Assembly (NCBI RefSeq): GCF_016583905.1
Contig: NZ_NRRY01000047.1
Span: forward strand, 1 to 41,960
Length of the DNA stretch: 41,960 bases
Direction of reading: 5' to 3'
From: Lamprobacter modestohalophilus
Lineage (GTDB): Bacteria > Pseudomonadota > Gammaproteobacteria > Chromatiales > Chromatiaceae
Part shown: positions 1-7,633 of the stretch, piece by piece
Layout: every line of letters starts with the position of its first letter
Position numbering within the stretch: the stretch's first letter is position 1
Made by a program: the position numbers and the translations under genes
Notes under the pieces: generated by a model
The model's input: the letters and a program-made list of their open reading frames with translations, nothing else
Told to the model about the DNA's origin: nothing
Databases searched by the model: none

Positions 1-2
1 GG

Positions 3-116
3 TACATCGCCGCGCTGGAGGACGCCAGTGTTCGACGACAGATCGAACCCTTTGCAAGGCTCCTGGCTGGCCTGGTTGAGATGAGACAACAGGCACCAAG
101 GGCAACGAACTCCTGA
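3..116 (+). CDS. 3' end of a gene entering from the left, possibly Fic family
   Basis: An open frame enters from the left edge and stops with TGA at 114-116. The 37 visible residues form an amphipathic helical tail (pattern YIAALEDASVRR, then PFARLLAGLVE) that resembles the C-terminal helix of Fic/Doc-type AMP-transferases. This is recognition from a short tail only: no HPFx(D/E)GN motif can be seen because the catalytic part lies outside the window. The gene is on the same strand as the FtsZ-like/rtcB operon, but a separate promoter candidate lies between them. Confidence 0.4.
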   Translation, partial: YIAALEDASVRRQIEPFARLLAGLVEMRQQAPRATNS

Positions 117-169
117 CCCAGACTGGCGGATCAGCTTTGGCGCTGCGCTCTGACGATGCGTCCCCTGGT

Positions 170-202
170 GCGACAGGCGCTGTCGCGACCATCTGTCATA
201 GA
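170..202 (+). promoter_or_regulatory. Regulon operator/promoter, site 1 (FtsZ-like/rtcB/prfH operon)
   Basis: A perfect inverted repeat, GCGACA-GGCGC-TGTCGC (170-186), is followed after 10 bases by CATAGA (197-202), which is preceded by TGT as in an extended -10 promoter. It is the same arrangement found at eleven other places in this window. The first gene downstream in the same direction starts at 449, so the leader would be long (about 240 bases) unless a small gene lies in between. Confidence 0.6.
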
Positions 203-208
203 CAGGGT

Positions 209-289
209 GTGCTGAACCGCGTCGCGCGCGATGGCGTCATTCTTTTCGATGAAAGAGAAGAAGTCTTGAGGATGGTCAGAAGCGGTTAG
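209..289 (+). other. Gene-poor stretch 117-448 with a possible coding remnant
   Basis: No convincing gene lies between 117 and 448 apart from the operator at 170. A frame ending at TAG 287-289 reads VLNRVARDGVILFDER and then a short helix, which recalls the C-terminal end of small nucleotidyltransferases (MNT type). There is no good ribosome binding site and the frame overlaps the promoter region, so this may be a decayed gene or a chance frame. Confidence 0.2.
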
Positions 290-448
290 CCACTTCGGGT
301 CTGTCTCTTGTATCCGGCCTGCTTCGGGCCGATGCCTGACGATCTCCGGTCGGGATGCGACAACCATCGTCGCAAACAAGGATTAGACTGAGCCACATGA
401 ATGGGTCTATCGGGATCGACGCGGCATCAAATGGATGGAGGATTGAAC

Positions 449-1378
449 ATGCAACGACGACGGTTACTCCAGGGCTTCAGTGCCACGCTGCTGAGTCCGC
501 TGCCAGGACTTGCGGCCGTCAACAGCAAGGGCCGGTTGCCACCCTGGTCATCGGGGGCCGAGCCAGACAAGCCAGCCTCGCACTGCGCACTGGGCGATGT
601 GAAGGCCAACGACTGGCTAATGACCTTACGCTCCTGTTGCATCGGTTTGGGTTCAGCGGCAGCGGCGCTGATGCAAGCGATACAGGCGCGCACGGACATG
701 ACGCAGGTCGAACTCATGGTCCATCACGCGCCAAACCCCCAGATGCTCACCGACTGGCTACGCAACCAGCCGGCACCGGCGGATTATCTGGTGCTGCTGG
801 TCGATCCCAGCGATCCCCTGGCGGTTGTCGATCTGGCCGCACAGGAGAGGAATTGGCGACCACCACAGTGCGCTTATTGCATCGCGCTGTTGCTCAATGA
901 TTCGCTGACAACCTCAGCAGCACCGCGGGAGACCCACTGGCGCGCCGCGCTCCAGGAACACTTCGATGCCGTCATCGACTTGGCGCCGCGCTCAAGCGCC
1001 TACCAGCGTCTGGCGGCACAGATACTCATCGATGGCACGCTCTTGTTCTCCACCGCATCTGTCGGCTACGACCCTGGCGATGTGCGGACAGTACTGCGTC
1101 TTGACCGCTCGCATCAGACTGCAGCGACGACCTGGAGCCGACTGGATCAGCGTGATGCGGCCCTGCAGCGGTTGGGCAGCCGGTATCGTTCCTCGCCGTC
1201 CAAGGGGCTGCTGGGCTTTGTGCATGCCGGCCCTGGATTCACCATCCACGATTACGACGCACTCGGCGAACAGCTTCCCGCGCGCCTAGCCTTGCCTGAG
1301 CTAGAGATGATGGTGCTTTCGGTGTTTGTGCACGATGACTGGCCCGCGCAGCGCTGTGTACTGGGCGTGACGCTGTGA
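449..1378 (+). CDS. Degenerate FtsZ/tubulin-like protein with Tat-type signal
   Basis: A 309-residue protein. The ATG at 449 follows a purine-rich GGAGG-type site and gives an N-terminus with RRRLLQG (residues 3-9), a hydrophobic stretch and an Ala-Ala end near residue 23, like a twin-arginine export signal. After it comes a beta strand and small-residue loop (IGLGSAAAAL) like the first nucleotide loop of FtsZ. The C-terminal third follows the FtsZ C-domain: DVRTVL (211-216) matches FADVRTVM, and GPGFTIHDYDALGEQL matches the TAGFDLRLDEFE strand-helix. The tubulin signature GGGTGTG is absent; DPSDPLA lies where it is expected, so GTP binding or hydrolysis is doubtful. It is the first gene of an operon with rtcB and prfH (55-base gap). 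A paralogue lies at 7585-8583 and a C-domain-only relative at 12247. Function unknown; the homology call comes from reading, not from a search. Confidence 0.65.
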   Translation: MQRRRLLQGFSATLLSPLPGLAAVNSKGRLPPWSSGAEPDKPASHCALGDVKANDWLMTLRSCCIGLGSAAAALMQAIQARTDMTQVELMVHHAPNPQMLTDWLRNQPAPADYLVLLVDPSDPLAVVDLAAQERNWRPPQCAYCIALLLNDSLTTSAAPRETHWRAALQEHFDAVIDLAPRSSAYQRLAAQILIDGTLLFSTASVGYDPGDVRTVLRLDRSHQTAATTWSRLDQRDAALQRLGSRYRSSPSKGLLGFVHAGPGFTIHDYDALGEQLPARLALPELEMMVLSVFVHDDWPAQRCVLGVTL

Positions 1379-1433
1379 GCGTGCCGCTAAACGCACTGCC
1401 CGCCAACGTTGTCAGCACCCAAGAGGTTGACGC

Positions 1434-2585
1434 ATGCCTGCCGTCTGTCTGATTGCATCCCCGGAGACCTGGATCGAAGGCGAAGCGCTGCGTCAGTTGG
1501 AGCAGACCGCCGCGCTTCCCGGCATGCGTGCAGCGGTTGGCCTGCCCGACCTGCATCCCGGCAAAGGCTATCCGATTGGCGCCGCCTTCCTGGCCGAACT
1601 GGTCTACCCGGCCCTGGTCGGTAACGATATCGGTTGCGGCATGGCGCTCTGGCAAACCGATCAGCCCACGCACAAGTTCAAACCAGAGCGCGCCGCCGCA
1701 CGCCTGACCGGCCTGGAAGGCCCTTGGGACGGTGACCTCGAGCACTGGCGACGCGCGCAGGGACTCGCGTCGACGGCCTTCGACAGCGCGCTCGGCACCA
1801 TCGGCGGTGGCAATCATTTCGCCGAAGTGCAAGCAGTCGAGGAGATTCTCGACAGTGACACCTTCGCGGCGCTGGAGTTGGATAAAGACCGACTGCTCCT
1901 GCTGATCCACAGCGGTTCGCGCGGATTGGGCGAGTCGGTCCTGCGGGCGGTGATCGACACTCAGGGGCATCGCGGGTTGGAGCCGGATTCCGCCCCGGCC
2001 CGCGCGTATCTCAAGCAGCACGATCAAGCCCTGCACTGGGCCGACGCCAACCGCCGACTGATCGCCACGCGCCTCCTCGACGCCCTGAGCCTGGAGGCCG
2101 AGCGGCGGCTCGATGTCTGGCACAACCTGGTGCAGCCGGTCGACTGGGCGGGCGAACGGCTCTGGCTGCATCGCAAGGGAGCGGCGCCGGCGGATCGCGG
2201 ACCGATCGTGATCCCTGGCTCCCGCGGCACGCTGTCCTATCTGGTCCAGCCCGGCACCAACAACGACGTCAGCCTGCGTTCACTCGCCCATGGCGCCGGG
2301 CGCAAATGGAAGCGCGGTGAAGCGCGCGGACGACTGAGCGCCCGCCAGCGTCCGGAGGATCTAAAGAAGACCGCGCTTGGCGGCCAGGTGATCTGCGAGG
2401 ACAAAGAGCTGCTCTACGACGAAGCGCCCGAGGCCTACAAGGGCGTCGACCGCGTAGTGGCCGATCTGGTCGACGCTGGACTCTGCCGCATCATCGCCAC
2501 CCTGCGCCCGGTGCTGACCTATAAGGTCCGCCTCCCGGCCCACAAACAGCCAGGCGTCCGCAAGCCCAAGCGGGGTCGTCGATGA
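1434..2585 (+). CDS. rtcB: RtcB-family RNA ligase (PrfH-associated type)
   Basis: A 383-residue RtcB-type 3'-phosphate/5'-hydroxyl RNA ligase, which joins broken RNA ends with Mn2+ and GTP. The active-site residues are all in place: Asp65 and Cys68 in NDIGCGM, His128 in GGGNHF, His159 in LIHSGSRG, His230 in WHN, and the guanylylated His286 in AHGAGR. It is shorter than E. coli RtcB (about 408 residues) and fits the subgroup encoded next to PrfH. The ATG at 1434 has AGAGG seven bases upstream. Its stop overlaps the prfH start (ATGA), so the two are translationally coupled. Family knowledge: RtcB2-PrfH pairs rescue and reseal ribosomes cut in the 16S decoding centre. The unusual feature is the FtsZ-like gene immediately upstream in the same operon. 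Confidence 0.93.
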   Translation: MPAVCLIASPETWIEGEALRQLEQTAALPGMRAAVGLPDLHPGKGYPIGAAFLAELVYPALVGNDIGCGMALWQTDQPTHKFKPERAAARLTGLEGPWDGDLEHWRRAQGLASTAFDSALGTIGGGNHFAEVQAVEEILDSDTFAALELDKDRLLLLIHSGSRGLGESVLRAVIDTQGHRGLEPDSAPARAYLKQHDQALHWADANRRLIATRLLDALSLEAERRLDVWHNLVQPVDWAGERLWLHRKGAAPADRGPIVIPGSRGTLSYLVQPGTNNDVSLRSLAHGAGRKWKRGEARGRLSARQRPEDLKKTALGGQVICEDKELLYDEAPEAYKGVDRVVADLVDAGLCRIIATLRPVLTYKVRLPAHKQPGVRKPKRGRR

Positions 2586-3217
2586 GTGACGCGACCCTCT
2601 GGCTGCAGCTCTCCGCCGGGCGCTGTCCGGCTGAATGCGAGTGGGTGGTCGGGCGTCTGGCACCGATCCTGATCCGCGATCTGATGGCACAGAAACTGGC
2701 CGTCAACGAGATTGCTCGAACGCCGGGCGCGCATGGCGGCGATGCGCGCTCCATCCTGCTGAGGGTCAGCGGTGCGGATGCCGAGCGTCATGTCGCCTCC
2801 TGGCTGGGCACCATTCAATGGACCGGTGCCAGTCCCTATCGACCGCGTCATCCTCGCAAGAACTGGTTCGTCAGCATCGCCGCCTTTGCGGAACCGGCCG
2901 CCGACCGCTGGGATGACAGCGCCGTGCGCATCGAGACCCTGCGGGCGAGCGGCCCTGGTGGGCAGCATGTCAATAAGACTGAAAGCGCCGTGCGCGTCAC
3001 CCATCTGCCGACGGGTCTCAGCGCGATGGCGCAGGAAGAACGCTCGCAACATCTCAATCGCCGGCTCGCCCTCGCGCGGCTGGCAGAGCAATTCGATGCC
3101 CGCGCTGCGACCCAGACCCGTGCCGCTGACACGGCTCGCTGGCGGCAGCATACCCGTCTGATTCGTGGCAATCCGGTGCGGGTCTATCGGGGAGCGGACT
3201 GGCGGCGCGAGCGGTGA
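2582..3217 (+). CDS. prfH: Peptide chain release factor-like protein PrfH
   Basis: A 211-residue class-I release factor homologue. The peptidyl-tRNA hydrolysis motif GGQ is at residues 126-128, within [19 protein letters not shown], and a basic C-terminal tail follows. It lacks the long N-terminal domain and codon-recognition region of RF1/RF2, as PrfH does. The ATG overlaps the rtcB stop codon. The pairing with rtcB is the known arrangement in which PrfH releases the nascent peptide from damaged ribosomes and the ligase repairs the 16S rRNA. It probably depends on the promoter at 170-202, because no terminator or promoter is visible between the three genes. Nothing in the sequence suggests inactivation. 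Confidence 0.93.
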   Translation: MSDATLWLQLSAGRCPAECEWVVGRLAPILIRDLMAQKLAVNEIARTPGAHGGDARSILLRVSGADAERHVASWLGTIQWTGASPYRPRHPRKNWFVSIAAFAEPAADRWDDSAVRIETLRASGPGGQHVNKTESAVRVTHLPTGLSAMAQEERSQHLNRRLALARLAEQFDARAATQTRAADTARWRQHTRLIRGNPVRVYRGADWRRER

Positions 3218-3240
3218 AAGGGCAATCCCTCTACTCTCTA

Positions 3241-3273
3241 GCGACATCTTCTGTCGCACAGCGTTGCTAAGCT
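3241..3273 (+). promoter_or_regulatory. Regulon operator/promoter, site 2
   Basis: A perfect inverted repeat, GCGACA-TCTTC-TGTCGC (3241-3257), then ten bases ending in TGC, then TAAGCT (3268-3273): an extended -10 arrangement. It begins 23 bases after the prfH stop and 68 bases before the ATG at 3309, so it gives the unknown gene at 3309 its own transcript with a leader of about 30 bases. Confidence 0.7.
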
Positions 3274-3308
3274 CGTCCAGACTCATCATCCAGGCCTGGA
3301 GATCACCG

Positions 3309-3947
3309 ATGACACCCAAACAGCGTGAAGCCCTAGCGGACTTCCAATATCGGATCGGCGACGCGGCTGACGCGCTGGAACGGCTGCGTCGAAAAGCGGA
3401 CCATATGAAGTCACTCTTCCCCGCCCAGCAGACGGCGGACGACGACTTCAGCCCGGAGGACATCGACCGCCTCGTGCGACTGAATGACCGTCTGGGATAC
3501 CTGCAAGCGTACCTCCACCGGGTCGATCAAGCGGTCTGCGCCCAAATGTGCGCTCGGATCGCCGATCCGGGTGACCCCCTTGACGACTTTGAAATCGATG
3601 TCACGCTCTCGTTCATGCTGCGCGAGGACGATCCTGAGATCGATGAGGACAGCGACAATTTTCTGACCGTGCGCCATACGTCCATGAAAGGCAATGACAC
3701 GGACGCTCCGAGGCTGGACAAGGATTTTCGCGAGACCATTCGCCGCTTTCCGGGACCGTTGGATACGATCCCGCATTGTTGGCTGTTCCACGATCTTTAC
3801 GATCATAGCTATGGTCTGAGCCAACCGGCCTTGAGCCTCAGCGACTGTCTCCGCATCGGGCGGATTTGGGTGGACATCGGCGTGCGCCATCAGTCGACGC
3901 TCGACATTGACAGCGGAGAATGGCAACAACCGGAAGCGTTATCCTGA
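3309..3947 (+). CDS. Hypothetical protein, acidic, regulon member
   Basis: A 212-residue protein of unknown family. The ATG at 3309 is chosen because GGAG lies seven bases upstream and a regulon promoter ends just before it; a longer reading frame upstream would run through that promoter. The N-terminal 80 residues are helical and probably coiled-coil (QREALADFQYRIGDAADALERLRRKAD). The middle is acidic (REDDPEIDEDSDN), and the C-terminal part is rich in aromatic residues and histidine. There is no signal peptide or membrane segment. The repeat-bearing promoter places it in the same regulon as the rtcB/prfH operon upstream. I recognise no motif. Confidence 0.75.
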   Translation: MTPKQREALADFQYRIGDAADALERLRRKADHMKSLFPAQQTADDDFSPEDIDRLVRLNDRLGYLQAYLHRVDQAVCAQMCARIADPGDPLDDFEIDVTLSFMLREDDPEIDEDSDNFLTVRHTSMKGNDTDAPRLDKDFRETIRRFPGPLDTIPHCWLFHDLYDHSYGLSQPALSLSDCLRIGRIWVDIGVRHQSTLDIDSGEWQQPEALS

Positions 3948-3975
3948 ATAGATGCGCAACATGACTCCAGCCAGA

Positions 3976-3991
3976 CGGGGCATTCGCCCCG
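3976..3991 (+). terminator. Hairpin after the 3.3-kb gene
   Basis: CGGGGC-ATTC-GCCCCG forms a six-pair GC stem with a four-base loop, 28 bases after the stop at 3947 and before the end of the convergent gene at 4091. No U-run follows, so it is a weak intrinsic terminator candidate. Confidence 0.35.
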
Positions 3992-4090
3992 CCCGGAATG
4001 ATTTGAACCGTACCGTTCTGCCATCAAAATGTGTGGGACGGGGTGAATGCTCGTCCATTTGGCGTAAATCTCCGCCTACGGAATCATTTG

Positions 4091-6232
4091 TCAACAAAAC
4101 CGCCGTAAAGCAAATGCCGCTAATTCTGCACAGCGCAGCTCGATGTACTCCTTGAAGACGGGATTGGGGCCTGCGCCCAGACCTTGTAAACCCTGTCCAA
4201 GCTGCTCGATTTGCTTGAGTTCAGAGGCATTCGGCGCATGAGCACACAGCCCGCCAACATAGTGGTTCGCTTTGATGTCAGGGTGGTCGTTGCCTACCGA
4301 TTCGTTGCAGCGTTTCCAAAGTAGAGCCTTATTGCCGATTCTCTGCAATAGGTTGAGTTGAAAGTCCGTCTCGTCTTTGAAACCCCATTGATTGAAGGTT
4401 TGCCCGGATTTAGCAATGGTGTCCTTCCAGGCTTCGGGCAATACATGCTCCAGCTCTAAAGGTGGTCGCCCAGGATGGCGTGGAATTGGTTGCCCTTTGA
4501 CCTGCTCAATGAGCGAGCGCTCCCATTCCCACAGCAGGTGGCGTTCTGAACTGGATGCATTACGATAGCATAGATTATCGATATAATACTGGTCATAGGG
4601 CGCACCATAATTACAAAACGCATACCATCTAGTGATTTCGGTCGTGACGTTTGACGTTTTTAAAAAAGTCATAGCACAGGAATTGGTAAACCCGACCCGT
4701 GGATTTGAGTTTGCTTTCCATGCCAGCAATGCAATGCGCTCCACTGCTTCGAGGATGGATTTATTCGCAGTTACTAGGTATCCACTGTTTTTGGGATTGC
4801 CGCATCTGATGGGTAAATGAGCGTCAATACGTTGACGATAGTTTTCCAGTGGCAAGTTGCCGGCTTTTTCATTTAGCAGATCGCAGATCGGTTGGATTAA
4901 TTTCGGATTAACAGCGACCGGGAAAGGATGTCGGTCATGCCATTCGAGACCAGCGAATTGCTGGCGGAATCTCAGCAAAAGCGCCAGAAGATGCGGTGGT
5001 AGTCCAAGTCGAATCAAGACTGCAAAGTAGTCTTCATGTAGTGTCGATGTTACCGGATAGTGAATCGACGGCGCTAGCGCCGATGGCAAAGCTGGGTCCA
5101 GATAGGCCGTACATAGATGATCCAGTTGATCCCGCAACTCTTCGGCTGCCTGAATCCAATCAGAAATGCTTAGAGGGGATGGTTGCTCCAAGAACCAACT
5201 ATAGACTTTACCGGCACCGTACCACAGTTCATGCTGGGGATTTTGCATGTCCAGCCAGTGATATAGAAGTTGACATAGCATATCCTCAGCTTCTTCCAGT
5301 GTTTTTGCCAGCTTGGCGTGGACACACCGATCAGCGGTCCGGTACAGATCCCCAAAGACACTATGAATCTTGACGATGAGAGGCAGAGCTTGTCTGGCCA
5401 TGATCGCCCGTTCCAGCCAAAAAGCTTTAATGCGCTCCAGATGACTTAGGGGCTTGCCCCGATCATTGAGTGTAATGAAAGAAGTCAGGGCATAATCTGT
5501 GCCGAGTTCCGTCAAACCCATTCTGACCATGGGGTGTGTGACGAGCGTTGGGATGGATGATACGGTATGAGGAGGGAGGAAGAATTCATTTAGCAGCAAG
5601 GCCACTGCCTTCTTTAGACGTTCCTGCGCGGGGCTATTAGGTGTGGTGATCAATCCGTTGATATGGCCTTCAATAACAGTTGCTGTCACAGTGCCAGGTC
5701 TTTGCCCGTGAAGCCAGTCGATCATCGCAGCAAAAAAGACATGATCTGTCGCAGTGCCAAGAATAATTCTGGGTAAGTAGGCTCCATTGGGTAGCATGAG
5801 TTGGAAAAGATTTGGATAGGGCGCCGGCAATACCGGCGAGGGCGCCAATAGCTCCTGCAAGATCGACAACAGATAGAGAGTCACCAGTCGCTGCTGGCCA
5901 TCGACGACAGCATAGAGTTGACGGATGTTACCAATTCGGTAATGCTCAAGAGCCGTGTCCAATGCCGGATGCTCGGTATCGAGCAGAGGAAATTGGGCAC
6001 TATGTCCATCTGCACTATGTCCTTTTTTGACCTCGACGACATGCGCTTGGGCGAAATAGTGCTGGGGAACGCTCATCACTTCCGCATGAGCGAGATCCTG
6101 ACGTAAATCCCGGATCTGTTTTTCCTCCCAAGCATAAGGGCGCTGAAAGGTTGGGATAACAAAGACCGTCTGCGCGTCGGCGAGAATGTCTCTGACACTT
6201 GGCAGATCATGAAAAAAAGTTGTTTTCAGCAT
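4091..6232 (-). CDS. DUF262/DUF1524 protein, GmrSD-type nuclease family
   Basis: A 713-residue protein. The N-terminal DUF262 (ParB-like fold) domain shows FVIPTFQRPYAWEEKQI near residues 24-40 and the VVDGQQRLVTLYLL motif near 108-121; DGQQR is the nucleotide-dependent motif of this family. The C-terminal DUF1524 domain has LELEHVLPEAW followed by a GNKALL segment, the His-Me finger (HNH-like) signature. Related proteins are GmrS/GmrD, which cut glucosylated phage DNA, and other phage-defence nucleases. The gene stands alone, is clearly lower in GC than its neighbours, and has no copy of the regulon palindrome upstream. This suggests separately acquired defence cargo. The target modification cannot be told from sequence. 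Confidence 0.85.
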   Translation of the reverse strand: MLKTTFFHDLPSVRDILADAQTVFVIPTFQRPYAWEEKQIRDLRQDLAHAEVMSVPQHYFAQAHVVEVKKGHSADGHSAQFPLLDTEHPALDTALEHYRIGNIRQLYAVVDGQQRLVTLYLLSILQELLAPSPVLPAPYPNLFQLMLPNGAYLPRIILGTATDHVFFAAMIDWLHGQRPGTVTATVIEGHINGLITTPNSPAQERLKKAVALLLNEFFLPPHTVSSIPTLVTHPMVRMGLTELGTDYALTSFITLNDRGKPLSHLERIKAFWLERAIMARQALPLIVKIHSVFGDLYRTADRCVHAKLAKTLEEAEDMLCQLLYHWLDMQNPQHELWYGAGKVYSWFLEQPSPLSISDWIQAAEELRDQLDHLCTAYLDPALPSALAPSIHYPVTSTLHEDYFAVLIRLGLPPHLLALLLRFRQQFAGLEWHDRHPFPVAVNPKLIQPICDLLNEKAGNLPLENYRQRIDAHLPIRCGNPKNSGYLVTANKSILEAVERIALLAWKANSNPRVGFTNSCAMTFLKTSNVTTEITRWYAFCNYGAPYDQYYIDNLCYRNASSSERHLLWEWERSLIEQVKGQPIPRHPGRPPLELEHVLPEAWKDTIAKSGQTFNQWGFKDETDFQLNLLQRIGNKALLWKRCNESVGNDHPDIKANHYVGGLCAHAPNASELKQIEQLGQGLQGLGAGPNPVFKEYIELRCAELAAFALRRFC

Positions 6233-6383
6233 TAAATTGACGCCCTATCTTGAATATCCGAGAAGTTTACTCTGTGATTCTGCATGCTTGCTCTCAAACA
6301 GCTGGGTGTTGGGTGCGGACAACGAATTCTTGGCTGTGCCAGTGTACGACATCTAAAACCGCGATACCGGACTGGTCTTCAAT

Positions 6384-6528
6384 TTAAACGTAAACGCAGC
6401 GGGTGATAGGTAAACCATCGCCATCAATTTCAATGACTGGGAGGCGGAGACCACAGACTCCACACGATAGAACACCCGCACCAGGTTCGTCTTCCGCACG
6501 CGCGTTTGAGGCATCATCATCTCCGATG
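6384..6528 (-). pseudogene. Possible remnant of a small CxxC protein in the 6233-6561 gap
   Basis: In the gap between 6232 and the next operator, a minus-strand frame with no start codon reads SCGVCGLRLPVIEIDGDGLP and ends at TAA (6386-6384). The CxxC and the regular strand pattern look protein-like, but the frame opens directly after another stop. It may be a decayed gene; I recognise no family. Nothing else is seen in this gap. Confidence 0.22.
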
Positions 6529-6561
6529 AGGTCTTAACTCCGCCCCATTCTCCGGTTGTTT

Positions 6562-6594
6562 ACGACAGAGACTGTCGCATTAATCCTGCACACT
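6562..6594 (+). promoter_or_regulatory. Regulon operator/promoter, site 3 (PP2C operon)
   Basis: ACGACA-GAGAC-TGTCGC (6562-6578), then ten bases, then CACACT (6589-6594). The ATG of the small exported peptide follows at 6636, preceded by AAGGAGGT. The leader would be about 35 bases long. Confidence 0.65.
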
Positions 6595-6635
6595 TCATCC
6601 GGCACACTGCACACCCTGCGTGAAGGAGGTCACCG

Positions 6636-6800
6636 ATGACAGTCCGATCTGTTTGGCACCCTTGGTTGGGCCTGTTGATGCTGCTCCCGCTGGCCGGTGT
6701 CGTGGACACGCGACTGCACCCGCAACCGCTGGCGAAGGTCGGTCCCTATCCAAGCGGCTATACCACCAGCGGCGCTGACTGCCTGCGGATTCGCCCATGA
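6636..6800 (+). CDS. Small exported or membrane peptide, coupled to PP2C gene
   Basis: A 54-residue frame with a near-perfect ribosome binding site (AAGGAGGT, six bases before the ATG) and a stop codon overlapping the next start as ATGA. The peptide has a hydrophobic segment (LGLLMLLPLAGVV, about residues 11-23) after a short N-terminus. This fits a signal peptide or single membrane helix, followed by a 30-residue Pro/Gly-rich tail with one Cys. It has no family I recognise. The strong initiation site and coupling argue that it is really translated; it could be a sensor, anchor or partner for the phosphatase. Confidence 0.6.
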   Translation: MTVRSVWHPWLGLLMLLPLAGVVDTRLHPQPLAKVGPYPSGYTTSGADCLRIRP

Positions 6801-7633
6801 CCGACGCAATCCAGGTGGCCGTGACCCAGCACCGGGGACGGGTAGCGCGGAGCCAGCAGGATGCCATGCTGGTGGGACAGGACATCGTTCAATCCCCGGA
6901 TTGGCCGATCACCGACAGCATCCTGAGTCGATCCGGCGGTCTGTGCGCGGTCGCCGATGGGGTGGCGATCAGTCCCGTTCCGCATCGGGCCAGCCGCGCG
7001 GTGCTGGAGGCACTGCGGCGTGCCGATCAGGCACCGCCCGAGTGGTGGCAAGACGGCTGGATCGGTCCCCGGCTGATCCGCAGCCAGGTGCATCCCGCGT
7101 TGTGCCGCCAGCTGGCAGGGCATCGGCGGACCCACGGTGCCGCCTGCACCCTGGCCCTGCTGCAATGGCGTGATGAACGCTTCAGTGTGATCAATGTGGG
7201 CGATTCGCGGGTCTATCGCATCCGTCGCGATGGGGTCTGGCAGCGGCTGTCCAAGGATCACACCTATCGTCAATCCATGATCGAGCGCGGCGAGATTGGC
7301 CCGGATCAGTCGGTCGGGCAGCTTTATGACGATCTGGAGCACATGCTGATCGCCGACGAGGCGGAAGACGGCTTCGCCGTCCATTGGCAGCAGGGCGACT
7401 GCATGCCGGGAGACACCTGGATGCTGTGTACCGACGGCGTTCATGACACCCTCGGCGAGGCCCAATTGATGGGGCTCTATCACGCGAAGCTGTCCGTGAC
7501 GGAGCAGGTCAGCCGTTACCGGGAGGCCGTGCTCTCTGCTGGTGCGCCGGATAATCTCTCATTGATGATGTTGCGAGGTCGCGCTCAGTCGCTGAACAGC
7601 GTCAGGCTCAGCAACCGCTCACCGTCGGCATAG
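6797..7633 (+). CDS. PP2C-type serine/threonine phosphatase
   Basis: A 278-residue PPM/PP2C phosphatase that hydrolyses Ser/Thr phosphoesters with two Mn2+ or Mg2+ ions. The motifs appear in the usual order: RSQQDAMLVG near the N-terminus, CAVADGVAIS, a GAACTLALL strand, VGDSRVYRI, LSKDHTY, CTDGVHDTL and APDNLSLMML near the end. Asp residues in ADG, TDG and DN are the metal ligands. It is translationally coupled to the small exported peptide and overlaps the 3' end of the convergent FtsZ-like gene by 49 bases. No partner kinase gene is visible in the window, so its substrate is unknown. It is likely controlled by the palindrome promoter at 6562. Confidence 0.9.
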   Translation: MTDAIQVAVTQHRGRVARSQQDAMLVGQDIVQSPDWPITDSILSRSGGLCAVADGVAISPVPHRASRAVLEALRRADQAPPEWWQDGWIGPRLIRSQVHPALCRQLAGHRRTHGAACTLALLQWRDERFSVINVGDSRVYRIRRDGVWQRLSKDHTYRQSMIERGEIGPDQSVGQLYDDLEHMLIADEAEDGFAVHWQQGDCMPGDTWMLCTDGVHDTLGEAQLMGLYHAKLSVTEQVSRYREAVLSAGAPDNLSLMMLRGRAQSLNSVRLSNRSPSA

